Origin: Phycisphaerales bacterium
GTDB lineage: Bacteria > Planctomycetota > Phycisphaerae > Phycisphaerales > UBA1924
Length of the DNA: 64,000 bases
Assembly: GCA_029260375.1 (NCBI GenBank)
Contig: JAJDDI010000052.1
Coordinates: 62,001 to 126,000 of the forward strand
Direction: 5' to 3'
In this document: positions 38,701-47,269 of the stretch, one piece after another
Position numbering within the stretch: position 1 is the first letter of the stretch
Layout: the number at the start of each line of letters is the position of its first letter
The notes under the pieces: generated by a model
Told to the model about the DNA's origin: nothing
Databases searched by the model: none
The model's input: only the letters and a program-made list of their open reading frames with translations
Program-made: the position numbers and the translations under genes

Positions 38701-41700
38701 GACTCGTCGTTGGGCGTCTCCGGATCGTCCTCGTAGGCGAACTCCGTGAGCTGGTGCCCGCCCAGCACCGCGGCGATGTCCGTGACGCGGCTGCCGTCGT
38801 ACCGGTACGCGGTGGCGCGCTGACGGCCCAGATAGGTAACACCGGCGAGCGTCCCGTCCCCCGTGTAGCCGTCCTCGACCGTCAGGACGAGGCGCCCGTA
38901 CGCGTCGTGGTAGGAGCGCGTCACGAGGTACTCCTGCGCGAGTACAGGCGTGCCGCTGCCCCCGGACGTATCCACGCAACTGCGCACCGAGAGCGTCGCG
39001 GCCATGTTCCCGCGCGCGTCATAGGCGTAGCACCGGATCTGCGCGCGCGCCCGCCCGAACCCGTCAAACTCAAACTCCTCCGGGTAGCTGAAGCCTACAA
39101 GCACCTCTCGGCTTTTCTCGGGGATATCGTCCTCGTCCCCGGCGCCACCCTCATCCGCCGCGACAAGGATGAGGTCATCAAGAATCACCGGTGGCGTGTC
39201 CGGCCGGAACCCGAGGACCCCGCCCTGAACACCGGGTTGGGCCGCCGGGTCTCTCTCGGCCTCAAGAGACCCATCCTCGGCCCACGAGCCGAGGTCGGCC
39301 GTCGCGATCAGACGCCCGTTCGAGTTGTACCAGTTGAAAGTCGTTGAGAGCGTCTTGTACTCATCCCCGAGTGCATCCAGCTCCTCAGGCATCGCCGGGG
39401 CGCCATCCAGGCGCTCCCAGGTCTGCACCGCGTCCAGCGTTCCCAGGGGGCCATAGCTGTTCTCGGTGCGCACAATCTCGAGACTGCCCGCCAGCACCAC
39501 CGATCGCACCAAGCGTCCCTTGGCGTCGTACACGCTCTGGGTCACGTCCCCGTTGGGCGCTTCCGTGCGCACGGGCTTGCCCTGGTGGTTGTACCAGCTC
39601 CGCGTCGCCAGCCACTGGGGATAGCTTGAGCTCACGTCGTAGCGCCGCTGCTCCTGAACCTGGCCCGCGTCGTTGTAGATCGTCTCATCCAGCGAGATGA
39701 GCGCGACGCCGTCCACCGGGGCGATACCCGCGCTCAGGATGGCTCCGATCGTGGTGTTCCAATAGTCCGCCTCGCCGTTGGAGCTGAGTGCCACGTCCTC
39801 AGGGAGAACGTCAGCGTCCGGCACGCCCGAGGGCGTAGGCCCGGCGAAGACAGCGCGCAGGCGTACACGGTCCTGGTTGTCCATCCATGTGCGCACGGAC
39901 CGGTGCAGTTCAGGTGAATCCGGGTCGGCGATCCGCTCGATATCCGTGTGGATCCGGCGCATGCGCCAGTCGTGCGCATAGACCTCGCCCTGTCCCGTCG
40001 CCGAGTCCTGTTCCGCCGAGTACGCGACACCGATAAAGCCGGGGTTGTTGCCCTCCGAGGGCTCGCTGAAATCGGCGTCGTACTGGTCATCGTTCTGCGA
40101 GATCTCGCTGAACATCCAGCGGCGGGAGACCTCGCCCGCGTCGTGGACGCCGCGCCCGTAGTGGAGTTTCTCGACGAGCAGCATGTCGTCATTGTCCTGG
40201 CCTACGTCGGCTGTACCCCATTGGTGATGAAGATCCGTTGTGCCGCGGAACGTTTTGTGGAGGCGCCCGAGCAGGTCGTGCTTGTTGCGGGTGACCTGGC
40301 CGTCGGCGGTGCGTTCGCGGATGACGCTGCCGTAGGCGTCCATGAAGACAGAACTGGCGAGTTGCTCGCCCGGCTGCTCCGGGTTCGTGACGGAAACCCC
40401 CGAGAGCCGACCCGAGGTGTCGTACCCGGGCTCGACCTCGGCGACGATCTGGAGGCCGCCGTTGGAGAAGACCTTGTCAAGCTCTGCAGGATCGCCGTTC
40501 CACTCGCCGCTGTTGAGCTGCTCGAGGAGGGCGAGCTGAGACTTGACGTAGCTGGCGCCCGAGAAGTCGCTCATCCAGCCGGGCGAGAGGAAGGTCCAGT
40601 CTGTGCCGTCAAACTCAACGCCCATCGCGCGGAGTTCCTGGAGGCGCTGGCTGGAGAAGCTGTACTTGATGACGTCACGCCGTCCGTCGGGGTGGACGAC
40701 CTTGGTGGGGCCGAACTGGCCGTACTCGCGGAACGTGGTTTCCTGGAGTGGGGGCGCCTCGGCCTTGCGAGCAAGACCATCGAGCATCCCGACCGCATTA
40801 AGGATCGGTTGACGGAATGCAGCGTAGTCTGCAAAGTCATCTTGCACAGTGCCCGAATCGATGATGAGATTGGGCGGCTTGAAGTTGCCAACTCCCGCGG
40901 TGTCAAGGTCAACGATCTCGATATTGACGCGACCCTGGCTGTCATACCCGGTGTAGTCGATGAAGATCTCATCGTCTGGATCGGGACTCCCGAACGGGTC
41001 TTGCATCGAGCCGTACGAGCGCCAGACCAGCTTCCCTTCCGTGTCGTAGTCCTCGCGGACAAACGAGCGGTAGAGGGAGCCATTGCTCTCCTTGAGATAT
41101 CTGGGACCGGCTGAGATTTTCCTCTCCAGTGGAGGCTTCTCATCGGCGTCAGGTGTTCCGCTGCCGTTTGCGTCGTGATCCGCCGCGTTCCAGTTGTGGA
41201 ACTCATACCGATAGTCGTTCGCGCCGACTCTTTCACGGGCGTAATCGTACTGAGATACCTGCTCAAGCAGACCATCACGAAAGAGCTCATCATCCTCTGC
41301 GCCATCTGCGGCTTCGAAGTAACTCAGTTTGTTCAGCAGGACATCACCCTCGACTCCGCCGCCGGGATCTGCGGACCCGCGCTTGAGCCAGAGCTCGGCC
41401 ACTTCTGTGCCGATCTCCTTGATCGGTTCGTCCGGGTCGAATGGGGTCTGATCCGAATAGACGTAGCGATAGCAGAGGCCCTCTTCACCGGCGTCAACGC
41501 CGGTGTCCGGGTCATCGGTTGCGGCAGCTGCCCAGCCGAGTGTGCGCCGTTCAATCAGCCTGCCCCATTCGTCGTACTTATACGCCTCGGCCAGGTGGGG
41601 CGAGTTCTCTTCGAAGCCGCCGCCCGACCATGTTCGATCGGTCAGCACAAGCCCGGCAGGATTCATGGAGACAACACGCCGGCTGATCCACGGCTCCGGG

Positions 41701-44684
41701 TTCGCGTAGTCGATCCCGCGCCCCGGTTCGATCGAGTTCTTGAGCACGGCGTCCTCGATGGATTCGTACTCGTCGATGACCGTGAACCACATCGGCATGC
41801 CAAGCGGGATGGTCTGCGCCCGCGCGGACTCGTTCGTGAGCGTTATCGAGGGGTCAAGATAAATTCCGTCATACTGGGTGGACGTGAACCGGAACGGATG
41901 GTGGTAGATCGATCGGGACACGGAGGTTTCCAGCATGTTGGCCGATTCGATCACCACCTCCGGGCCGGGATTGGCGCCGATTATCGGGTTGCCTTCGTAT
42001 TCGAGATCGGCTGTGGACATCTGACGCCAGGAGTTCGGGTTGCCCGCCGGGTATGTCTCGCCGTCAGGGACCCGGATGTACCGGTACACGCGGTAGACGC
42101 GTTTGGAGTCGTCGGGACCAACCCCGCAGTACAGGGCGGCCCCGTCGGGCAGGAATCCGGTCTGATAGGGCGCGATGGAGCCGCAGTCATCCTCGAACGC
42201 AAGCGTCTCGGACGGCGTGCCGGCGCCGAAGTAGGCGTTTCTCAGTCGTTCTCGGAATGGGCTTACACCGTTCGAGTCACTGTGGTAGGCGGCCCAGCTG
42301 ATAGGGTATGCGGCGTTTGGATAGGCGCCCGATCCGGCGGCGTCATTGAAGCGATACGGCTGGTTCCACTGCAGCAAGGACGTATCAAAGAGCGACCACA
42401 GGGAGCGGTTCATGATCTGTGTCTGGCCGGTCTGTGGATCCTGCTCGCGGACGGGCAGCTCGTCCCAGTCGGCCCTTCCGACCAGGGAGTTGACGTAGGC
42501 GTTGACGCCGACCTGATGATCGGGGCGCGCCTCGACGAGGCGCCCGACCGTGTCGGGCCGAAGCGCCGCCTTGAGTCGGCGGTGTACGAACCGCGCGATG
42601 TCCAGAGTCCCGAAATAGGGTGTGTGGATATAGCCGCTGGGCGTATGCGAGCCGCTGGCGAGCCGCGTGTAGTCCGTTTCCTGGTACCGATAGAGCCAGT
42701 AACGGGTGTCCATGCCCTGCATGAGATCCTCGGGATCGACCGCCGTGGAAACCGCCGCTTTGACGAGATACGGAGCCATGCGATCGCGGAATCTCGCCTG
42801 CCGAGGAGCCCACCCGGTGTCGTAGAGCGGGATTGAGCCGGCGGCATATCGGTAGTAATCTTCCGCATTGGAATACACGACCGTGTCGACCCCGTTCGAC
42901 GCCGTATATTCGCCGTAGCACTCGGGTTCCGAGTAGCTATAGCGAAGAACATGCGACCAGTCAGACGGTACGTTGGCCCAACCCTGGGGATCTCCGCCGT
43001 GGGCGGTTGGGCCGATGACGTCATCCTGCCAGTCGAGCGGGGTGGGCGGCAACGACGGATCACCCACAGCCTCCAGCGGGCGGGCCACGATCACTGAGTA
43101 CTGGTTGTTAATCGTTTCATCCGTATCCGGCGCCGCGAAGATAAAGAACGGTTCGATTGTATTCTCGTCGATCGCATGCGTTGGCAGGATGAGGTCACGG
43201 GTCACATCTTGCGCGACGAAAGTACTGCCCTCGTACACCAAAACTGAGTGCACCATCGGCGCAAACGACTCGTGCCCCCAATAGTCAAGGTCGTCGGCGT
43301 CGTCCCCAGAAACCAGACCCTTATTGCCCTGCGTGAAAGCACGGTACGTATACAGCAGCGTCCATGCCGGGTCGGTCTGCCCCGCGGCGAAGAGCTGGAC
43401 CCGTTCGATCATGCCTTTGAGATGGCACTTCTGCTCGCACTCGAGGCAGCCCGCAGTGTTCTGATCCGCCGGATCACGCTCACGCGGCGCGTGCCCGTCG
43501 GCGTATGTCATTTTTACGGTGTTGCCAGCGCGATCCTCGATTGAGGTGACAAGTCCATAGTACGGTGCTCCCCGACCGACCGGCATACTCGCTTGTGGAT
43601 CCCAGTACGGTGCTGCGTGCTGGGACGGGGGATAGTCCTCGTAGTACGGCCTGATGGTGTAGATCACGGAGCGGTTGTGCAGCAGCACCTTGAACTCGCT
43701 CGGGGGTGTAATCCACGTCGTGTTCAAGCTGTCCCACGTCCCACCGCTGTGGAGCAGCACCGCGTCGAACTGAGGCGGCGCGATGTAGGCCACTTGGCCG
43801 GGTCCGAGTTCTACTTGTTCGAATGGGATCGCGTGGTGGGCGTCCGGTAGGAAATAGCAGCGAGGAGGGCTCCCGTCGGTATTGAGCGCATCCGCCGCAG
43901 ACACCACCCCCAGCCACGCGGCGTCGAAGAGGAACAGCGGGTTCTCCCCCGCCACCCAGCCCTGCCCGTACCAGTCCCAGTAGGTCCGATCAAGCGTTGG
44001 ACTCCTGAACCCATCCCCGACAGACGAGTACCCGACCGTAGGATGCTCCGAATACGTGCGCACTTGGCGATACACCGCGCCGCCGAACGGGAGCTCGAGG
44101 TCGACCTCGCGCACGAGCGGCTGGCCCGTGATCAGATCGAGTTCCCCGACCGCCGGGCGTTCGGGGTAGTACCGGCCCTCGACCTGCGGGCTTCCGGCCG
44201 GGACGAGCGGCGAGGTCGAAGCGTGAACATTCGTGGAAATCGGCGGGTAGTCGCCCGGCCCCACACCCCAGCCGAGGTCGATTCCTCGCGCGAATCCGAT
44301 GTCCCCATACCAAGGCTCGGCTGGTATAGACCCGTCCGAGGGCTCATACGCGTTCGCGTAACACCTAGACAGATACGCTCCGAAATACTCGCAGCAGTCA
44401 CCGATGCCCGTGCCCTGCATGTCGCATGGGAACTGCCCCCATGAGTTTGCCCAGTCATCGTCGTCTTCGCTGAGTCCGTGGTACTCACTGGCAATCTGAT
44501 GCCCAGAGTCGTCACAGATTGCGCCCTCATCAGACGTGCTTGGTCCCAGTTGCGGCCAGTTGTAATCCGTCCCGGTTGGCCATGGCTGCGCGGCAGTTGC
44601 CGACAGAGCAGACCACGCGCACGCCGCGCTAACCGCGATCAGTGATGAGTATTTGGCTGCAACTCCCATCGACGTATGGCGCAT
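35760..44684 (-). CDS. rhs: giant secreted RHS/YD-repeat protein with PD-(D/E)XK-type toxin tip
   Basis: 2974 residues. Sec signal peptide (residues 1-32, cut after ATAA). Residues 160-260 match the RHS N-terminal DUF6531 type (GELDLITGQPLV, DLELPFGGAVYRQVRTYS). A long YD-repeat shell follows (about 1050-2710) with many 'YDAxGRL/ YDxWGRL' units, ending in the RHS core RGSWMQRDP (about 2711). After DPTGL (2771) comes the variable tip, with GGRKIDSLSPDG and AIEVKTG (about 2893-2911), the D...ExK pattern of restriction-endonuclease-like toxins. Overlaps its immunity gene. No PAAR or VgrG domain is seen, so it resembles Sec-dependent wall- or surface-type RHS proteins, not T6SS effectors. A second ATG at 44669 is possible. 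Confidence 0.9.
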   Translation of the reverse strand: MRHTSMGVAAKYSSLIAVSAACAWSALSATAAQPWPTGTDYNWPQLGPSTSDEGAICDDSGHQIASEYHGLSEDDDDWANSWGQFPCDMQGTGIGDCCEYFGAYLSRCYANAYEPSDGSIPAEPWYGDIGFARGIDLGWGVGPGDYPPISTNVHASTSPLVPAGSPQVEGRYYPERPAVGELDLITGQPLVREVDLELPFGGAVYRQVRTYSEHPTVGYSSVGDGFRSPTLDRTYWDWYGQGWVAGENPLFLFDAAWLGVVSAADALNTDGSPPRCYFLPDAHHAIPFEQVELGPGQVAYIAPPQFDAVLLHSGGTWDSLNTTWITPPSEFKVLLHNRSVIYTIRPYYEDYPPSQHAAPYWDPQASMPVGRGAPYYGLVTSIEDRAGNTVKMTYADGHAPRERDPADQNTAGCLECEQKCHLKGMIERVQLFAAGQTDPAWTLLYTYRAFTQGNKGLVSGDDADDLDYWGHESFAPMVHSVLVYEGSTFVAQDVTRDLILPTHAIDENTIEPFFIFAAPDTDETINNQYSVIVARPLEAVGDPSLPPTPLDWQDDVIGPTAHGGDPQGWANVPSDWSHVLRYSYSEPECYGEYTASNGVDTVVYSNAEDYYRYAAGSIPLYDTGWAPRQARFRDRMAPYLVKAAVSTAVDPEDLMQGMDTRYWLYRYQETDYTRLASGSHTPSGYIHTPYFGTLDIARFVHRRLKAALRPDTVGRLVEARPDHQVGVNAYVNSLVGRADWDELPVREQDPQTGQTQIMNRSLWSLFDTSLLQWNQPYRFNDAAGSGAYPNAAYPISWAAYHSDSNGVSPFRERLRNAYFGAGTPSETLAFEDDCGSIAPYQTGFLPDGAALYCGVGPDDSKRVYRVYRYIRVPDGETYPAGNPNSWRQMSTADLEYEGNPIIGANPGPEVVIESANMLETSVSRSIYHHPFRFTSTQYDGIYLDPSITLTNESARAQTIPLGMPMWFTVIDEYESIEDAVLKNSIEPGRGIDYANPEPWISRRVVSMNPAGLVLTDRTWSGGGFEENSPHLAEAYKYDEWGRLIERRTLGWAAAATDDPDTGVDAGEEGLCYRYVYSDQTPFDPDEPIKEIGTEVAELWLKRGSADPGGGVEGDVLLNKLSYFEAADGAEDDELFRDGLLEQVSQYDYARERVGANDYRYEFHNWNAADHDANGSGTPDADEKPPLERKISAGPRYLKESNGSLYRSFVREDYDTEGKLVWRSYGSMQDPFGSPDPDDEIFIDYTGYDSQGRVNIEIVDLDTAGVGNFKPPNLIIDSGTVQDDFADYAAFRQPILNAVGMLDGLARKAEAPPLQETTFREYGQFGPTKVVHPDGRRDVIKYSFSSQRLQELRAMGVEFDGTDWTFLSPGWMSDFSGASYVKSQLALLEQLNSGEWNGDPAELDKVFSNGGLQIVAEVEPGYDTSGRLSGVSVTNPEQPGEQLASSVFMDAYGSVIRERTADGQVTRNKHDLLGRLHKTFRGTTDLHHQWGTADVGQDNDDMLLVEKLHYGRGVHDAGEVSRRWMFSEISQNDDQYDADFSEPSEGNNPGFIGVAYSAEQDSATGQGEVYAHDWRMRRIHTDIERIADPDSPELHRSVRTWMDNQDRVRLRAVFAGPTPSGVPDADVLPEDVALSSNGEADYWNTTIGAILSAGIAPVDGVALISLDETIYNDAGQVQEQRRYDVSSSYPQWLATRSWYNHQGKPVRTEAPNGDVTQSVYDAKGRLVRSVVLAGSLEIVRTENSYGPLGTLDAVQTWERLDGAPAMPEELDALGDEYKTLSTTFNWYNSNGRLIATADLGSWAEDGSLEAERDPAAQPGVQGGVLGFRPDTPPVILDDLILVAADEGGAGDEDDIPEKSREVLVGFSYPEEFEFDGFGRARAQIRCYAYDARGNMAATLSVRSCVDTSGGSGTPVLAQEYLVTRSYHDAYGRLVLTVEDGYTGDGTLAGVTYLGRQRATAYRYDGSRVTDIAAVLGGHQLTEFAYEDDPETPNDESAEPTGEWRADWSATDGTLQVTHIMYGAPVVSPRITMAQAVAHFKTDNPALHPYVSEPGVVISHRTDLPLAVWYPDPATGEYDSQAFPDLRFTYFADGKVATRADARGVVFLYSYDDDGNLTRVRVDDTGLPILGLVTSDESRPHNRIEFDHDERGAMTRATTYRQDGLDAPPGGTVQTESEFAYDVWGALLYEAQSREGSVDASTPTVSYAWEVDTLASGDDSGNFARLSSITYPDRGSMGTWGGSGPVPGRTVTYGYGASGSVDDLLSRVRTLTASGGPAGGEIGHVATYSYHGRSRLIGTLLGSVECAPGTLIEALRDTRSLDAFGRVRTHEIASFDDSSTCASPVYGQIHRYEHGYDEGGSRRHTRVTQRDIGASSRDNVHSAVYTLDPLGRLLDAEVGALDTSTYETTLPAFRRERFGYGLDSVGNRIGAGSAYGFEHALDPDGLSGWQQIVAQRDDTVNARNEVTAITGVGEPTVTLTRDEIGSLSSDSDGLQGYYDAWGRLGVWSHVDFAASPPSVNAGFYQYDALGRLCKRSAPWPTQPSLSRVETYYHDGVRRIQAVFTDPVHAETPWADPFGTPPPAQTPQTRMEREYIWAAHETAGVNELHVAIDWFDREAWPIQDVHNQTVMGYTDAVGDLVEQRVYTPFGQILNADKTALANPGGLYNDFRLRLGHHGLFADRLDADTTQPVLRHADARVICLTDNRVYEPLRGSWMQRDPNGTGALTLDTLQRGGSLFSPALSSHNVHTNYADGLNIFAAYQGNAVASSDPTGLLSYLSVQAGGTGAAALGIGGTALQGAGAIMLAKDIVRATQGEQSWLAIAADVILTVSGGKLLDLAVDGIRALRAARSARRATPSTATGPANRAFATAVEESVRKIYGGKETVLRTSRGGRKIDSLSPDGLAIEVKTGYQSLAKVKEQVLKDIELLKAGREVRRVEWHFFQGRTQNFGADDALLNMLRENGIVVRMLDTIPTP

Positions 44685-45130
44685 CAGGAATCCCTCTCGC
44701 TAAGCAGATCGGATCGGCAATTGTCAACGTAGCCCGGCGAACGTCTGTGCAATGCAGCACGGTGATACTGAACTTTTTTCTCAAGGTCAATCCGCACGAT
44801 CGCTGTGGAAACACACACCCCCCAAACGGAAAGGGGGTTTGAGAGACAACGGTCACCCACGGCGCTGGCCCTCGCCGGGGCACTATTCTCGATCCAATCT
44901 GCAGGTCTGATGACGTGAGCTGCCAAGCAACGTCTGCACAGACAGAACCGCGTTCGCCGGGATCCGAAGTCGAGATCGGCTTGCCTGAGTTCCTGAGCAG
45001 AATCCACATTGAGGCCCGTGTTGCATTTGGCGAAGCCCCCGGTAGTCTGTCCTGCTTTGAGCCGTGACGCAGACCCGGCGTCACTGCCGAGTCGGATGCG
45101 GTGAGGTACACAGACGCAACGGGGGTCTCC
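44685..45130. other. 446-bp divergent intergenic region (rhs / type II secretion)
   Basis: Upstream of rhs on one strand and gspD on the other, so it must hold both promoters; no clear hexamers were picked out by eye. A run of C, then GGAAA, then a run of G (44818-44837) can form a short five-base stem with alternatives, too weak to call a terminator. G+C is lower than in the flanking genes. Confidence 0.45.
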
Positions 45131-47269
45131 ATGATTCCGCGCAAACTGCCCTTGCTTGTCCTCTGCTCAGCGCTTCTGGCGTCGCTTTCTCTCGCGAACC
45201 AGCCTTCGGGGTCTGCCAGGGTCCAGGTCCAAGGCAATCTCTCTCTTGCACGCCTTGTTGATCTTGTGTCTGAGCAGCTCTCGCTCACCATTGCCTACGA
45301 GCCAGGCCCGCTTGAGCGTGTCCAGTTGCGGGTTCACACTCCCGAGAATATTGGCAGCGCAGAGCTGTGGTTTCTCACGAACGAGCTTCTTGTTGCGAAT
45401 GGATACACGAGCGTACGAAGAGACCGGGACGAGAGCCTGGCGCTTGTACGACTCCAAGACGCCGCGAGCGCAGCCCGTGTAGAGTCTTACACACGTCAAG
45501 AACTTCCCCCAGGGTTCCAGAAGGTTGCCGTGCCGGTGCAGCATGTTCAGGTTGACCGAGTCATAGACGCTGTGAGACCGTTCCTTTCTGAGCACGGAAC
45601 CGTGTCCGTGTTTGACACGACGTCGATCGTTGTGGCGGACCTGACGGAGCGCCTTGACGCGCTGGGACCGATTCTCGAGCGTGCCGACGCGCCCACGCAA
45701 GCACCTAGCTCACGAGTCGTTCGCCTTGCTCACGTCGGAGCGGCAGACGCGATCCGGCTCGTCCAGAGCATCCGCGCGAGCTTCGTAAGAGTCGGCGCCG
45801 GATCGACGCCCGGCGAACTCGTCCACTTGGCCGACAGTCGAACGGTGCTCATTATCGCTCCAGAGCGAGAACTCGACGGCTGGGAGGCGCTGCTTCGGTC
45901 TGTCGATCAGATCGAGACGGCCGAGACTCATCACTACACGCCCCGCCATTTCGGGCTTGACGAAGTCGCTGACCTGCTCGGTCAGACCTTCGGCTCCAAT
46001 GAGGAGGCGCCCTGGGATATGGTGGTCGACCGTCTGACCGGCTCGCTGTTGATCACGACGACAGCATCTGAGCATGGACGTGTACAGGCGCTGCTTGATC
46101 GTCTCGCAAATGCGCCAATCGAGGCCCGCCGTCCCATGCGTTCATTCGTGATCCGTAATCGCAGTGTACTCGATGTCAGAGGCGTTCTCGACAAACTCCT
46201 TGATGCGGGAATTACGGAGGATGGCGTATCGGATGCGACTATCGATGTGCGTTCCGTCGGTGCGCAGCGGACACCTCGCTCATCTGCTCGGGGCGTCGTG
46301 CAGCATGGGAACGGCGCTGGAGTTTCTGCGCCTGCCGGGCACGATCTCGTTATGACAGTCGATGAGGGTACGAACACACTCATCGCCATCGGCCCACAGC
46401 GTCAGCTCGATCAGATCGCGGCCTTGCTTGAGATCATCGATGTTCGCCAGTCCCAGGTTATGCTTGAAGTGCTGCTGGTATCGCTGACGGAGGGGCAATC
46501 CCAGGACCTTGGCATTGAACTCGCTGGGCTCATCTCGGCACAAGGCACTCAGATTGCTCTCGCGTCTCTCTTTGGGATCTCAGGCATCCTGCCGTCTGAC
46601 ACGACCGCGGCCGTTGGTGGTGGATCGGGCGGTACGGCGGTGATCCTGGATCCGGGGGATTTCAGCGCAGTCATTCGAGCTCTTGAGACCGTAAACGACG
46701 GGCGATCGCTGTCGATACCACGCATCCTCGTCAACAACAACGAGAGTGGCAGTTTCAACTCTGTCATCCAAGAGCCGTTTTCGAGTACAAACGCATCGGA
46801 CACCGTGGCGACGACGAGCTTCGGTGGAACCCAGGACGCGGGCACAACTGTCTCAATCCGCCCGCAGATCGCGGAGGGGGATCATCTGGTGCTTGAGTAT
46901 TCGGTCTCCCTCAGCTCGTTCACGGGCGAATCGGCCGATCCCTCTCTTCCGCCGCCGCGTCAGCAGAACAACCTCTCGAGCGTGGCAACGATCCCGGACG
47001 GGTACACGATCGCCGTGGGGGGCATCGAGCTCACCACCGAGGCGGAAGCGGTCAGCAAGACGCCGATTTTGGGTGACATCCCAGGCCTCGGGGCGCTGTT
47101 CCGCAGCACTTCAACCTCCGCGAGCAGATCTCGGTTCTATGTGTTTATTCGGGCATCCGTGCTCCGCCACCAGGACTTCGAAGATCTCAAGTACGCCAGT
47201 GATCAGAACGCCGCGGAAGCAGGGATCGACGCCGGTTGGCCGGAGGTTCAGCCGCGGGTGATTCGTTGA
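45131..47269 (+). CDS. gspD: type II secretion secretin
   Basis: 712 residues from ATG 45131 (the frame starts ten codons earlier without a better site). Signal peptide MIPRKLPLLVLCSALLASLSLA. Several secretin N-domains with the repeated pattern 'hDxRTxxhIhAP' (about 120-430), then the C-terminal secretin domain: VMLEVLLVSLTEGQSQDLGIE, SIPRILVNNNESG, VSIRPQIAEGDHLVLEYSVSLSSF, and the typical GGIELTTEAEAVSKTPILGDIPGLGALFRS. Forms the outer-membrane gate. First gene of the gsp operon. Confidence 0.92.
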   Translation: MIPRKLPLLVLCSALLASLSLANQPSGSARVQVQGNLSLARLVDLVSEQLSLTIAYEPGPLERVQLRVHTPENIGSAELWFLTNELLVANGYTSVRRDRDESLALVRLQDAASAARVESYTRQELPPGFQKVAVPVQHVQVDRVIDAVRPFLSEHGTVSVFDTTSIVVADLTERLDALGPILERADAPTQAPSSRVVRLAHVGAADAIRLVQSIRASFVRVGAGSTPGELVHLADSRTVLIIAPERELDGWEALLRSVDQIETAETHHYTPRHFGLDEVADLLGQTFGSNEEAPWDMVVDRLTGSLLITTTASEHGRVQALLDRLANAPIEARRPMRSFVIRNRSVLDVRGVLDKLLDAGITEDGVSDATIDVRSVGAQRTPRSSARGVVQHGNGAGVSAPAGHDLVMTVDEGTNTLIAIGPQRQLDQIAALLEIIDVRQSQVMLEVLLVSLTEGQSQDLGIELAGLISAQGTQIALASLFGISGILPSDTTAAVGGGSGGTAVILDPGDFSAVIRALETVNDGRSLSIPRILVNNNESGSFNSVIQEPFSSTNASDTVATTSFGGTQDAGTTVSIRPQIAEGDHLVLEYSVSLSSFTGESADPSLPPPRQQNNLSSVATIPDGYTIAVGGIELTTEAEAVSKTPILGDIPGLGALFRSTSTSASRSRFYVFIRASVLRHQDFEDLKYASDQNAAEAGIDAGWPEVQPRVIR

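Noticed and set aside
36609-42836. Several long plus-strand frames opposite the rhs gene
   Set aside because: They mirror the GC-rich third positions of the rhs frame; composition and lack of domains show them to be shadows.
44629-45291. Minus-strand frame across the rhs/gspD intergenic region
   Set aside because: It overlaps both genes, has no domain or signal and no ribosome-binding site.
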